From Legionella sp. PC997 (lineage in GTDB: Bacteria; Pseudomonadota; Gammaproteobacteria; Legionellales; Legionellaceae): a stretch of 64,000 nucleotides of DNA. Positions 35,540 through 44,360 of the stretch are shown piece after piece (the stretch's first letter is position 1; each line of letters starts with the position of its first letter). The notes below the pieces were generated by a model. That model did no database searches. It worked only from the letters and a program-made list of their open reading frames with translations, and was not told the origin of the DNA. Both the position numbers and the translations under genes were made by a program. The stretch is taken from positions 3,016,501 to 3,080,500 of the forward strand of contig NZ_CP059576.1 in the NCBI RefSeq assembly GCF_014109825.1, given 5' to 3'.

Positions 35540-38500
35540 TTAAATAGATTTTATATCCTGAGTGAATAAGACCCCAACAGGAGTTCCTGCAAAAACCTCA
35601 ACAGTTGTAGGTGTGTTAAATAATACTTGAGCTTGCTGCCCCCAAGTTTTACCCACGGTAGCTAAACCAATCACCGCATTTTCTAAAGTAGAACGACCTA
35701 CACCATTGGCAATGGTTACGTTATTACCACCACCTGTACCACCTATGGTAACTGTAGTATTAGCAGACTGGAATGCATTACCAAAGCCCTCTAAAAATGA
35801 GGAAGCAAACAAGGAGCCGTATCTTAATAAAAAGTGATGGTTTGTTTTACTTGAAAGAGCCGTTCTTGCTGTATTTGGATCAATTGCATAAGCTGAGATC
35901 GAAATCGTTTTTGGGGCGCCAGGAATTGACATGGAATTAAATGTAATGACCATTTTGTCGGCGTTGGAAGGTAAATTAAAGCTACCAATTAGTTTGGTTC
36001 CTTTAAGCCTACCTGCAACTATTGTGGCTAAAATCGGCCCTGGCTCATCACTATTAACTGAAGTATCGATTACAGCGAACAAAACATCACCTGTTTTAAT
36101 CATATTTACTTCAGTAGTTGATGTGGTAGTCGTGGTCTGAGTAACAGTTGCTCCGGTACTAGGACCAATTCCTGCAGCTGCAGCAACTGCTTTATCTTCG
36201 TTTCCTGAAGTATAAGTCTGCGTAGGCACGTTTTTCCATTCTGAGATTAATTGATTCGCCGCTGTTAGCATATCAGAACTTTTTTGTTGAATTTTTTGTT
36301 GATATTTTTGTTCGGCCAATTGCTGATTTTGTCTGTCAATAATGTCTTGCAATTGTTGATTACTCGCGGCAGATCCGGGCGTTATAGTTCCTTCGGGCCC
36401 CCCTTGTCCTAAGGTTGGAACTCCGCCAACATTAAATGTACCTTGTTGGACATTTGGAGCACCCAAGCCAGCCACTTGAAAAGCATTCATTAACTCAGAA
36501 GGGCTGTACCCAGCATTCTTTAAATCATCAGAGGTAAATCCTGCATTCGCTAAATCTTTAGCGCTATAACCCGCTGCCGCTAATTGTGCAGCTGTGAACC
36601 CAGCGTCTTTCAGATCTTTCGCACTAAAACCTGCTGCTCGTAGTTCTGCAGCTGAAAATCCTGCATCTTTCAGATCTTTAGCGCTAAAACCTGCGGCTCT
36701 TAATTCGGCAGCGGAAAATCCCGCATCCTTCAAATCTTTGGCACTAAACCCTGCATCTTTTAGTTCTTGGGCAGTAAAACCAGCTGCTCTTAATTGTGCG
36801 GCAGTACATCCAGCATATTGTTTTATTGATGCAGCACTGACTCCTGCAGCTCGCTCCTTTTTTAACTGCTCAACACTACAACCTGCATTTTTTATACTAT
36901 CCGGGGTAACCCCTGGAGGTAAGGTTGCTCCTGCTGCATTTATTTCTCCAGCAGAATAGCCTGCTTTCGCTAGTTGATCAGGTGTAAATCCGGCACTTAA
37001 TAAATCTCCTGCAGAAAATCCTGCATTTTTTAATTCTTCAGCGGTAAAACCAGCATTTTTTAAATCCGCTGCACTAAATCCTGCATCTTTTAATTCTTTC
37101 GCATTAAAACCAGCTGCTTTTAACTGTGCGGCTGTAAATCCGGCATCCTTCAAATCCTTAGCACTAAAACCGGCATCTTTTAATTCTTTAGCGCTAAAAC
37201 CTGCATCCTTCAATTCTTTCGCACTAAAACCCGCATCCTTTAATTCTTTAGCGCTAAAACCCGCATCTTTTAGGTCTTTAGCACTAAAACCCGCATTCTT
37301 TAGTTCAGCTGCTGTAAAACCGGCATCTTTAAGTTCTTTTGCAGTATAACCCGCATCTTTTAATGCTTTGGCGGAACATCCCAGGGTTTTTTTAATAGTT
37401 AGGGCACTAACCCCTGCTGCTCTTGCTTTTTTCAGTGATTCCACACTGCAATCTGCAACACGGCCAGCTGCGATGATATCTGCAGGACTCAATCCTGCAT
37501 TTTGTAAATCTTTGGGGGTAAATCCCGCCGCAAGAAGTTGCGCCGGTGTATATCCCGCATCAAGTAAGGATTTAGCACCATACCCAGCATTTTTTAATGC
37601 TTCGGCACTACAGCCATTTAATTCTTTAATTTGTTTGGCAGAAACACCGGCGGCGAATAGTTTCTTCAGATTATCTGGATTACAACCCGCAGCTTTGATT
37701 TGCGCATCGGTCAACGGAATTGCACTACTGATTTGTTGTGGGGTAAAACCCGCATTTGCTAAATCTGAATCAGTAAAACCTGCAGCTTTTAATGCTTGAG
37801 CACTACAACCAGCATATTGTCTAATAAGGGCGGCGCTCACTCCCGCAGCTTTTTCCCTTTTTAAGGCATCAACATCACAGCCTGCTTTTTTTACATCATC
37901 AGAAGTAATACCTGGCGGCAATTCACCCTGGGCCGCCCTTATATCAGCCGCAGAATAGCCCGCCTTAGCAAGATCATCTGGCGTAAACCCAGCATTTAAT
38001 AAATCCCTCGCACTATATCCTGCAGCCTTCAATTCTTCCGGAGTAAAACCAGCTCGTTTTAGATCGGCCGCACTAAATCCGGCATCTCGCAACTCTTTAG
38101 CGGTAAATCCAGCAGCTTTTAATTGCGCTGCGCTACATCCACTGATGCGTCGAATTGCTGAGGCGGTCACTCCAGCTTTACGTAATTTAGTCAATGCATC
38201 AACACTACAACCTGCTTTTAATACGTCCGCAGCAGTCATCCCTGGTGGTAGACCACTTGCATTGGCGATTTCTTCTGGAGAGTAACCAGCCCCTTTTAAT
38301 TCATCATCAGAAAAACCAGCATCTTTAAGTTCTCGTGCAGTAAAACCCGCATTACGTAATTCGCAAGCATTAAAACCACAGTCTCTTAAGCGTTCTGCAT
38401 TATATCCTGCATCTTTGAGCTGTCTTGCATTGTATCCTGCAGCCTTTAGCTCTTTACAGGGGCAAACTTGATTCAAATCCTTTAGTGAATAACCATTATC

Positions 38501-39025
38501 TTTTAATTGGGCACAACTACACGCCTCTTTCAGATCGGATAATTGGGCTCCTTGGCTAACCACCTGATTAACCACCTTCTTTGAACACCCCCCGTTTTGA
38601 AGTGCCTGCAGCCACAGACTTTTTTGAGATCCCTCTTCATTCTCTCGAGCTAAGGTAGCAAACCCTACGCCACTTTGCCCTCCTTGAGAACCGATAACGC
38701 CAACTCCCTCACCCAAAGCTTGGGTACGGATAATTGTAGGAATTGCACTTCCCCCAGTTTGCTCCGCTTTTTGGGCCTGATTTAAATTCTGCTCTTCCTG
38801 TAATTTAGCATATTGAGCCGTTGGATTGAGAACACCCGGGATTGACTGGATAGCTCCTGGTGTACTCCCAAGAGTAGCAACCGCTGAAGGACCGCTATTT
38901 ATAGATCTTAATTTTATATAGCCTATCACCACAGCAATTAATAATAATGCCACTGTAAAAATGATAATCACTCGCGTACGCGTGTTTGAAAAAAGCGATT
39001 TTATATTTTCTTTTCTGCCAGCCAT
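35540..39025 (-). CDS. icmE: Dot/Icm core channel protein IcmE (DotG)
   Basis: VirB10-like protein that forms the central channel from inner to outer membrane with IcmK and DotC/DotD. The 1161-residue product has a cytoplasmic start, one membrane segment (about 19-37), a very long repeat region (about 165-850) of ten-residue units of the type SAKELKDAGF, and a C-terminal VirB10-like beta-barrel domain (about 900-1161). From memory L. pneumophila DotG has 1048 residues, so the repeats are expanded. Cysteine pairs spaced 24 residues recur in the repeats. Adjacent to icmK without a gap. Confidence 0.97.
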   Translation of the reverse strand: MAGRKENIKSLFSNTRTRVIIIFTVALLLIAVVIGYIKLRSINSGPSAVATLGSTPGAIQSIPGVLNPTAQYAKLQEEQNLNQAQKAEQTGGSAIPTIIRTQALGEGVGVIGSQGGQSGVGFATLARENEEGSQKSLWLQALQNGGCSKKVVNQVVSQGAQLSDLKEACSCAQLKDNGYSLKDLNQVCPCKELKAAGYNARQLKDAGYNAERLRDCGFNACELRNAGFTARELKDAGFSDDELKGAGYSPEEIANASGLPPGMTAADVLKAGCSVDALTKLRKAGVTASAIRRISGCSAAQLKAAGFTAKELRDAGFSAADLKRAGFTPEELKAAGYSARDLLNAGFTPDDLAKAGYSAADIRAAQGELPPGITSDDVKKAGCDVDALKREKAAGVSAALIRQYAGCSAQALKAAGFTDSDLANAGFTPQQISSAIPLTDAQIKAAGCNPDNLKKLFAAGVSAKQIKELNGCSAEALKNAGYGAKSLLDAGYTPAQLLAAGFTPKDLQNAGLSPADIIAAGRVADCSVESLKKARAAGVSALTIKKTLGCSAKALKDAGYTAKELKDAGFTAAELKNAGFSAKDLKDAGFSAKELKDAGFSAKELKDAGFSAKELKDAGFSAKDLKDAGFTAAQLKAAGFNAKELKDAGFSAADLKNAGFTAEELKNAGFSAGDLLSAGFTPDQLAKAGYSAGEINAAGATLPPGVTPDSIKNAGCSVEQLKKERAAGVSAASIKQYAGCTAAQLRAAGFTAQELKDAGFSAKDLKDAGFSAAELRAAGFSAKDLKDAGFSAAELRAAGFSAKDLKDAGFTAAQLAAAGYSAKDLANAGFTSDDLKNAGYSPSELMNAFQVAGLGAPNVQQGTFNVGGVPTLGQGGPEGTITPGSAASNQQLQDIIDRQNQQLAEQKYQQKIQQKSSDMLTAANQLISEWKNVPTQTYTSGNEDKAVAAAAGIGPSTGATVTQTTTTTSTTEVNMIKTGDVLFAVIDTSVNSDEPGPILATIVAGRLKGTKLIGSFNLPSNADKMVITFNSMSIPGAPKTISISAYAIDPNTARTALSSKTNHHFLLRYGSLFASSFLEGFGNAFQSANTTVTIGGTGGGNNVTIANGVGRSTLENAVIGLATVGKTWGQQAQVLFNTPTTVEVFAGTPVGVLFTQDIKSI
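36476..38533 (-). repeat. Tandem 30-bp coding repeats inside icmE
   Basis: The region encodes dozens of ten-residue units with pattern (S/T)A-x-(E/D)L-(K/R)-x-AG(F/Y). Units at residues 581-630 are nearly identical (SAKELKDAGF or SAKDLKDAGF), also in DNA around 37135-37285, indicating recent duplication or gene conversion. Five longer modules interrupt the units, each containing AGC, then LKK or similar with AAGVSA, then GCSA, with the two cysteines exactly 24 residues apart (273/297, 383/407, 448/472, 526/550, 716/740). Confidence 0.9.
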
Positions 39026-40159
39026 TTATAACCCTTCTACCTTGAGCTGCATGACCTTCCCATGCCAGGAAACTAATAACACCGGAGATTTTTGCATTTC
39101 ATAAGCATGCGTCCCATCTGCGCTGGTCATACTTGCTAACCAGCCCGGCGACAATATAGTAAGATTTGTTCTAACATACATTCTGTCGTTAGCTAACCAA
39201 GCCCGCGCATCTCCTCCGGTGATACTTAATCGTTTACTTCCAGGAGGTGGTACACCATCTAAAACATGAAGAAGCAATTCACTTGCTGAGGGCGGAATCC
39301 CTGTTTCTAGGGGCATGCTTTTAGCATTTGGTCCATAACCTTGCACACGCAAATCAACTCGGTAATCAACAGCTTTTTGACCCGGTATAAGGGTCAACAT
39401 CACCGGAGTATTCAAACCTCTCAAACGGACGGCCAAATTACCATAATTGTATAATTTTAGTGCTTGAATCATTATTGTATTGCTTGTTTTATCCCATTGA
39501 ATATTAAATGAGTTTGGGTCCCCTAAATCATAAGCAGCAATTGGCCATGGGGCTCCTGATGAATCAAGAAAAACTAAGGAAGAAACAAATCCTTGCGCCA
39601 AACGAATGACAGGTGGGGTAGAGCCTGGAGATAAATTCACAAATTGAGAAGTTGCGGTAGGTTTTGGTGGTGTACCTACCGGTGAAGCTTTTGCATACTC
39701 CATAGTCTCATTTAATTGTTTTAAATGAACAATTTGTCCTGTATTCAAGGGATAAAGGCTTTTTGTCATATCCTTATAGGCTTTATTATCAATAATCTCC
39801 TCATCATTGCGAGTGATGACCTCTGGAGCATTAGAATTATTGTTAGGAGGGGGTGGAGCAGTGGGTGCCGGGGGTTTATAAATATTATTCGCTAGAGGAA
39901 TAGGAATATTTGCTTCTGGGCTTGGTGCTGAAGCTGGATTTTGGCCAAGAGGCTGATTTGGTCCTGCAGGAGGGTTCTGCCCTGCTAGCTGATTTTGTGC
40001 TGCGGGCTGATTTTGTGCTAAACGCTGCTGCAATAAACGCAACTGTTGTAATGCCTGTTGCGCACTATCAGACTGATCCTGCGCATAAGAAGAACCAGGA
40101 ACCCCATAAGCTATTCCGGAAAGCAAACAAAACTTTAAAAACCAGTTCAGCTTTTTCAT
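39026..40159 (-). CDS. icmK: Dot/Icm outer-membrane core protein IcmK (DotH)
   Basis: Core-complex protein, VirB9-like in its C-terminal domain, assembled at the outer membrane with lipoproteins DotC and DotD. The 377-residue product has a signal peptide (about residues 1-26, ending SSYAQ), a Gln/Asn/Pro-rich low-complexity region (about 30-110) and the conserved domain (about 140-377). L. pneumophila DotH is about 360 residues; the extra length lies in the repeat AGQNPPAGPNQP-like stretch. Overlaps icmL by one base. Confidence 0.96.
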   Translation of the reverse strand: MKKLNWFLKFCLLSGIAYGVPGSSYAQDQSDSAQQALQQLRLLQQRLAQNQPAAQNQLAGQNPPAGPNQPLGQNPASAPSPEANIPIPLANNIYKPPAPTAPPPPNNNSNAPEVITRNDEEIIDNKAYKDMTKSLYPLNTGQIVHLKQLNETMEYAKASPVGTPPKPTATSQFVNLSPGSTPPVIRLAQGFVSSLVFLDSSGAPWPIAAYDLGDPNSFNIQWDKTSNTIMIQALKLYNYGNLAVRLRGLNTPVMLTLIPGQKAVDYRVDLRVQGYGPNAKSMPLETGIPPSASELLLHVLDGVPPPGSKRLSITGGDARAWLANDRMYVRTNLTILSPGWLASMTSADGTHAYEMQKSPVLLVSWHGKVMQLKVEGL

Positions 40160-40797
40160 TAAGACACTCCACCCGCGGCAGGTCCTACAACAAATTGCGA
40201 TATACCTATTCCTCTAGGGGAATTCAAAGTAGATACACGTGTAATCAGCATAGTAACTACATTATTCTGTTGCGTAAACTCACTGGCACTCTGATAGGTT
40301 ACTAATATTGGCATTTGTACTCGCCAAGAAAAACTGCCATTTAATACACCTTTTTGTAAGATAATGGGAGCGCGGGTTGCGACAGCCGAAACAATCAGCT
40401 TTTTAGCTTTAACTGCATCCAGATTATTTGATTGTTGTAAAGCGCTTAAAAATTGATCCCAACCTTCAGGTGTAAAAAACCCAGATGAAGCCTGTAGTTC
40501 ATCTCTATAATTCACGAAATTATAAGTAAATGCTGCAATAGCAGCTTGGTTTGCCCATTGTAATACTGCAGAATCGGATTGGTTTGGTTCATTTAAAGGA
40601 AAAAGTGGTGTTATACGACCATTTATACTCGTCGCAAAATACTTGGGCGCTGGCGGATGAGTAATCATATATACCAATAATGAAGCTAGAACTATATTGA
40701 CAATAAGAGCTATTAACAATGCAAGCATTACTTTACGCTGGCTGTCTTTATAAAATTTGTTTCTTAGTGCGACAACTGTCAAGGCATCTTCAGCCAT
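40159..40797 (-). CDS. icmL: Dot/Icm inner-membrane protein IcmL (DotI)
   Basis: Bitopic inner-membrane protein that forms an octameric ring with IcmM/DotJ and resembles VirB8 in its periplasmic domain. The 212-residue product has a cytoplasmic N terminus (MAEDALTVVALRNKFYKDS), one membrane segment (about 25-47) and a periplasmic NTF2-like domain. The length equals that of the L. pneumophila protein. Confidence 0.97.
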   Translation of the reverse strand: MAEDALTVVALRNKFYKDSQRKVMLALLIALIVNIVLASLLVYMITHPPAPKYFATSINGRITPLFPLNEPNQSDSAVLQWANQAAIAAFTYNFVNYRDELQASSGFFTPEGWDQFLSALQQSNNLDAVKAKKLIVSAVATRAPIILQKGVLNGSFSWRVQMPILVTYQSASEFTQQNNVVTMLITRVSTLNSPRGIGISQFVVGPAAGGVS

Positions 40798-40815
40798 AAT
40801 ATCCTCTATTTATAC

Positions 40816-41100
40816 TTATTGTGGTATCAATTTATCCTCACTCTCCGCTGGTGGATCAGGAGGAAGTAACGCATTAGGTGTATAATTCGGAGCCAAAAGA
40901 GGTTGCAACTGAATAGGGGGAGCTATTCCACTCGTTGCATAATAATCCCGCTCAGGTTCTGTTAAATGAAGGTAAGCGATCAAAACTCCAAAAATGCAAT
41001 TCACTATTGAAGAGATAATTAAAGTAATTAATCCACGTCTAAAGGAGAGAACATAGAAATTTTTACTATTTTTTATCAATTCCCAAGTGTTACGACTCAT
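40816..41100 (-). CDS. icmM: Dot/Icm inner-membrane protein IcmM (DotJ)
   Basis: Short paralogue of IcmL with the N-terminal and membrane region only (segment about residues 22-45) followed by a brief Pro-rich periplasmic tail. The 94-residue product matches the L. pneumophila DotJ size. It forms a stable complex with DotI in studied species. 18 bases separate it from icmL and 8 from icmN. Confidence 0.95.
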   Translation of the reverse strand: MSRNTWELIKNSKNFYVLSFRRGLITLIISSIVNCIFGVLIAYLHLTEPERDYYATSGIAPPIQLQPLLAPNYTPNALLPPDPPAESEDKLIPQ

Positions 41101-41108
41101 TTTTTCCC

Positions 41109-41666
41109 CTATGCCACAGCTCGTCTAAATGTTATCTCTACCCTTGCATTAATTGAATTATCACCACCCTTAGTAAACCCAATAATAGGTTTATCACTAC
41201 CCAAACCTTGTGTAAAGATAAAACGGCTATCTACCCCCTGAGACCAAAGGTATTCACTAACAACTCGCGATCGAGCTAAAGTCAACGCGTGTTCTCTTTG
41301 TGGAGAGACATATTTGTTACTGTAACTCGCCACATTAATTGCAATTTTTCGAAACTGTTTCAGGAATACAGCAATTTCATTGAGTAATGGGTAGGACTTC
41401 CATTTTAAACGCGGTGTTTCGGGTTCAAACAAATAATTAGCAGGAATACTGATCATATAATCCTGACCAATTGTAATTACTTTTACCCCTCTTTTATTTA
41501 ATTTTTTAGCGAGTTTCATGATGGTAGCATCACAGGCACCAAGGACCTTACATGGATATTTAGGCTCCTCTTTATCCAGTGCCCAATAGTCACCTTTGCA
41601 GGCGGTCAACGTCAATAAGACAACCAATCCAACAGCCTGAATTAGATTAATACGTACTGATCTCAC
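41109..41666 (-). CDS. icmN: Dot/Icm lipoprotein IcmN (DotK)
   Basis: Outer-membrane lipoprotein with an OmpA-like peptidoglycan-binding domain; part of the outer rim of the core complex. The 185-residue product has a lipobox LTAC (Cys at about residue 23) and OmpA-like motifs: FRKIAINVASYSNKY, REHALTLARSRVVSEYL and the NSINARVEITFRR ending. The start is GTG at 41666 with GAGGA upstream. 348 bases without a gene separate it from icmO, so it likely begins a separate transcript. Confidence 0.94.
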   Translation of the reverse strand: MRSVRINLIQAVGLVVLLTLTACKGDYWALDKEEPKYPCKVLGACDATIMKLAKKLNKRGVKVITIGQDYMISIPANYLFEPETPRLKWKSYPLLNEIAVFLKQFRKIAINVASYSNKYVSPQREHALTLARSRVVSEYLWSQGVDSRFIFTQGLGSDKPIIGFTKGGDNSINARVEITFRRAVA

Positions 41667-42014
41667 TCACTATCCTCATATTTCAAAATGACCATTTCAA
41701 AATGATTCTGACTGTAGTTCTGTTGTGTTCCATCTTTAAGAAAAGGATGCAAATCATTACGTTACAATGAATTGAATAAAATAGCTATTTTTTTAAAAAT
41801 TTATTTATTGCTTTACATTTTTTTGAATAAAAACAGAGCCGATAGCTTCATTTTTTTTCAAACGGTAAATAGCCTTAGAATACTAAATATTTATGAAATA
41901 GGGTTTTGTAATCATAAGACTGAAGGTCTTCTAGCCATGTATCAAATGGCTAGCTTGCTTGCGAAGGCCCTAGGATTTAACAAAGCAGTCAAATCTAAAT
42001 ATTGCAGAAATAGT
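41667..42014. other. Intergenic region between icmO and icmN, with a perfect hairpin
   Basis: 348 bases with no convincing gene. CTAGCCAT (41931-41938) and ATGGCTAG (41946-41953) form a perfect 8-bp hairpin with 7-base loop, and AAGAC/GTCTT (41916-41920 / 41926-41930) forms a second small one beside it. They lie about 60-100 bases after the icmO stop and may terminate or stabilise the icmO transcript. The left part is AT-rich and probably holds the icmN promoter, but no TATACT element was seen. A plus-strand open frame overlapping icmO looks spurious. Confidence 0.5.
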
Positions 42015-44360
42015 TTACTCTTCTTCACTTTTTTTCGCTGCTTTTTCACGTTCCGTAGCAATTTTTTCTGATAATGATCTAACCAGATCGGTTAACTCAT
42101 CTGGAGCAATGAAATCTCTCTCCTCAGGCGGATAGCTGGTAGCCAATTGGAAATCCTTAATCAATTCATTTGCTACTGTGCCTGCATATTTATCTTTAGC
42201 TCCAGCCAAACGCTCAATATTCATCATCTGGTTACGTGTTTCATTAATGGGCAGTAAAGACTCAGAGAATGCAGCTTTATCACTAACCAATATCGGAGGC
42301 GCACCTTCGTTTACTCGTAGTGGGCTAAATATTGTTAATGCACCTTCGACTTCTTCTTCAATTAGATCTTCGACAGGCTCAGGTTCATTATGACCATGAA
42401 ATGCAATCAAAGCAGAGACACCTCGCTCTATTGGCTCTTCTATGGGAGATTCTCGTAACAACTTAGAAATAAGCGTAATTTCTTCACTTTCTGCAGTTTT
42501 GTTAATTGATAAATCCCCGCTTTCCAATATAGCCTGAAAAGAAGTCAATTGTTTTTGTAACTTCATTAAATAGTCGTCGGGTGGCGCTTCAACTTTCAAA
42601 AATTGATTTAGTTTCAATTTCTTCACAGGTTTTGGATTCGCATAAAACATACGGGCACGAACAATTTTTGACTTGAAGAATATATGTGCCTCACCTTCTG
42701 TTTGTTCTTTTAAATCCAAAAGATCTACACGTGCTCTCTTTTCAAAAGAAGAACTTTTACTGTCCATATAGGTATTTGCTATGCTGGTATCTTTAGCCTG
42801 GAACGAATCCACTTTAGTCACATAGGCTTCCCCTGCTGTTTTGGTGAAGAAATCCCATGTTTCTGTTGGATCTTCTAATTTCATACATATTTTGATGTTC
42901 GTGTTTGCACCGATTGATGCAGCTTCTTCTTTAGACGCCTTTTGGAATGCAGGTAAATCTTGCCCTGCGAAAATTGCAGAGAATCCCAGAGAACGCGCTT
43001 GTGCAGGGACAACTGCAAAGCCCTGAACTGCATAATACCCATACTCATCCAAAATGCACATATAAGGTGTAGGTGCATTCGTGGGCTTTCTCAAGATCAC
43101 ATCTCGATAATCCCCTTCAACGTCTTCTCCTAAACCTGCAGCCATCATTGCTTTTAATGAAGAAACAATAATCTTTCCAAGGTTAGACAACTCATCTGGA
43201 GATTTTTCTAAAGCGGGCAATAATACAACCAGAATCCTACGATTTAATACCACGTCCTTGAAATCTACCTCAGCCAAGTTCGTACGAACAATATGTCCAT
43301 ACGTATCCGCCAATGATGAAAACGCTCTAACCAACTGCATGGTAATAAAACCATGTTGTTCCAAAACCTGGGATACTTGCTTTCCTTTTTTCTCTTTATT
43401 GTAACCTGGCAAGGTTCCTAAATAGTTACGTAAAGGGTCGGTAACCAGTTTTGGTATTTGTTCGATATTCACACTTTCTTGATTATCACGTGGGAAGATT
43501 TTATCAACAACGATGACTTCTAACCGGTTTAAATCAAAATAGTTACGGATAGTATCCGCATCCAAGAGTATGGCACCTTCATCACGCATATAGACTAGAA
43601 GCCGCATCAAAGCTTCTACGAAGGCAATCGCACGACCCTTCCACATGTCTCCATCTCCGCCTCCTTTTGAGTCACCCATTAAACTTACTACAAGTTGGGT
43701 TAACATACTGGAAGAACCTTGAGAAAAAGGATTAAATGTATTAGACAGTCTTCGTTCTTGAGGACCAATAATGTCGCGGGCCCCAGTCATAAAGTTGATT
43801 AGAAGCAAATCGTCTTCACGCCCCATGCTCCGGACCATGGAAAAAACTTTTGCATAAAGTGAGTTATCCCCTTTGCCGTCCACATAAATGAAACCACTGC
43901 CTTGGACTAAAGCATTAAAAGCAAGAGAAACCAAACATTCTGTTTTACCGCTACCGGTTGAACCGAAGATTAATGCATGGGTACGCATATCATCATTAGC
44001 AAACCATAATTCATGGCCTGTTTTTCGATCGTTACCAAAAAAAGCGATGCCACGAGCCATATTAGGCTTGTTAACACCTGGCTTCATATCGTTGAAATCT
44101 TTTACTCTAGAAATTAGAGGAAGTCGGAATGGTAATTTTTGTTTCCGAGTATAACTGTAAAGAAAACTTCCAGCACCTACAAGCATTAAGAAAGTTGCGG
44201 CCTCGGAAAAATAATAAGACATCGCTGCTAGAGTAAAAAGTATAATCGAGATATTAGTTGGATCAGCGAAAAAATCCGCTAATCTCTGCGTCAAAGTCCG
44301 CGTATCCCTAAGTAAAAGGGTGGGATCTAACTCATGACGTGATTCGATACCACGCATCAT
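42015..44360 (-). CDS. icmO: Type IV coupling ATPase IcmO (DotL)
   Basis: VirD4-like substrate receptor of the Dot/Icm system. The 781-residue product has N-terminal membrane segments (about residues 35-75), Walker A GSTGSGKT (133-140), Walker B region CILDEYGYYAVQG, and the C-terminal extension (about 600-781) that in L. pneumophila recruits IcmJ, LvgA and IcmS-IcmW. The start MMRGIESRHELDPTLLLRDTR matches the L. pneumophila protein almost exactly, and the length is 2 residues shorter. Overlaps the icmP stop by 4 bases (ATGA). Confidence 0.98.
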   Translation of the reverse strand: MMRGIESRHELDPTLLLRDTRTLTQRLADFFADPTNISIILFTLAAMSYYFSEAATFLMLVGAGSFLYSYTRKQKLPFRLPLISRVKDFNDMKPGVNKPNMARGIAFFGNDRKTGHELWFANDDMRTHALIFGSTGSGKTECLVSLAFNALVQGSGFIYVDGKGDNSLYAKVFSMVRSMGREDDLLLINFMTGARDIIGPQERRLSNTFNPFSQGSSSMLTQLVVSLMGDSKGGGDGDMWKGRAIAFVEALMRLLVYMRDEGAILLDADTIRNYFDLNRLEVIVVDKIFPRDNQESVNIEQIPKLVTDPLRNYLGTLPGYNKEKKGKQVSQVLEQHGFITMQLVRAFSSLADTYGHIVRTNLAEVDFKDVVLNRRILVVLLPALEKSPDELSNLGKIIVSSLKAMMAAGLGEDVEGDYRDVILRKPTNAPTPYMCILDEYGYYAVQGFAVVPAQARSLGFSAIFAGQDLPAFQKASKEEAASIGANTNIKICMKLEDPTETWDFFTKTAGEAYVTKVDSFQAKDTSIANTYMDSKSSSFEKRARVDLLDLKEQTEGEAHIFFKSKIVRARMFYANPKPVKKLKLNQFLKVEAPPDDYLMKLQKQLTSFQAILESGDLSINKTAESEEITLISKLLRESPIEEPIERGVSALIAFHGHNEPEPVEDLIEEEVEGALTIFSPLRVNEGAPPILVSDKAAFSESLLPINETRNQMMNIERLAGAKDKYAGTVANELIKDFQLATSYPPEERDFIAPDELTDLVRSLSEKIATEREKAAKKSEEE

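Noticed and set aside
36594-37799. Two plus-strand open frames (36594-36959 and 37368-37799) with repetitive Pro/Ala/Ser-rich translations
   Set aside because: They are antisense to the icmE repeats and simply mirror the 30-bp repeat; no ribosome sites.
36476-38533. Regular ~30-bp repeats resembling a CRISPR array
   Set aside because: The repeats are head-to-tail, in frame, without unique spacers, and encode the IcmE repeat domain.
41772-42071. Plus-strand 99-codon frame between icmN and icmO
   Set aside because: Overlaps the icmO end, is very Phe/Lys-rich as expected of AT-rich DNA, and lacks a ribosome site.
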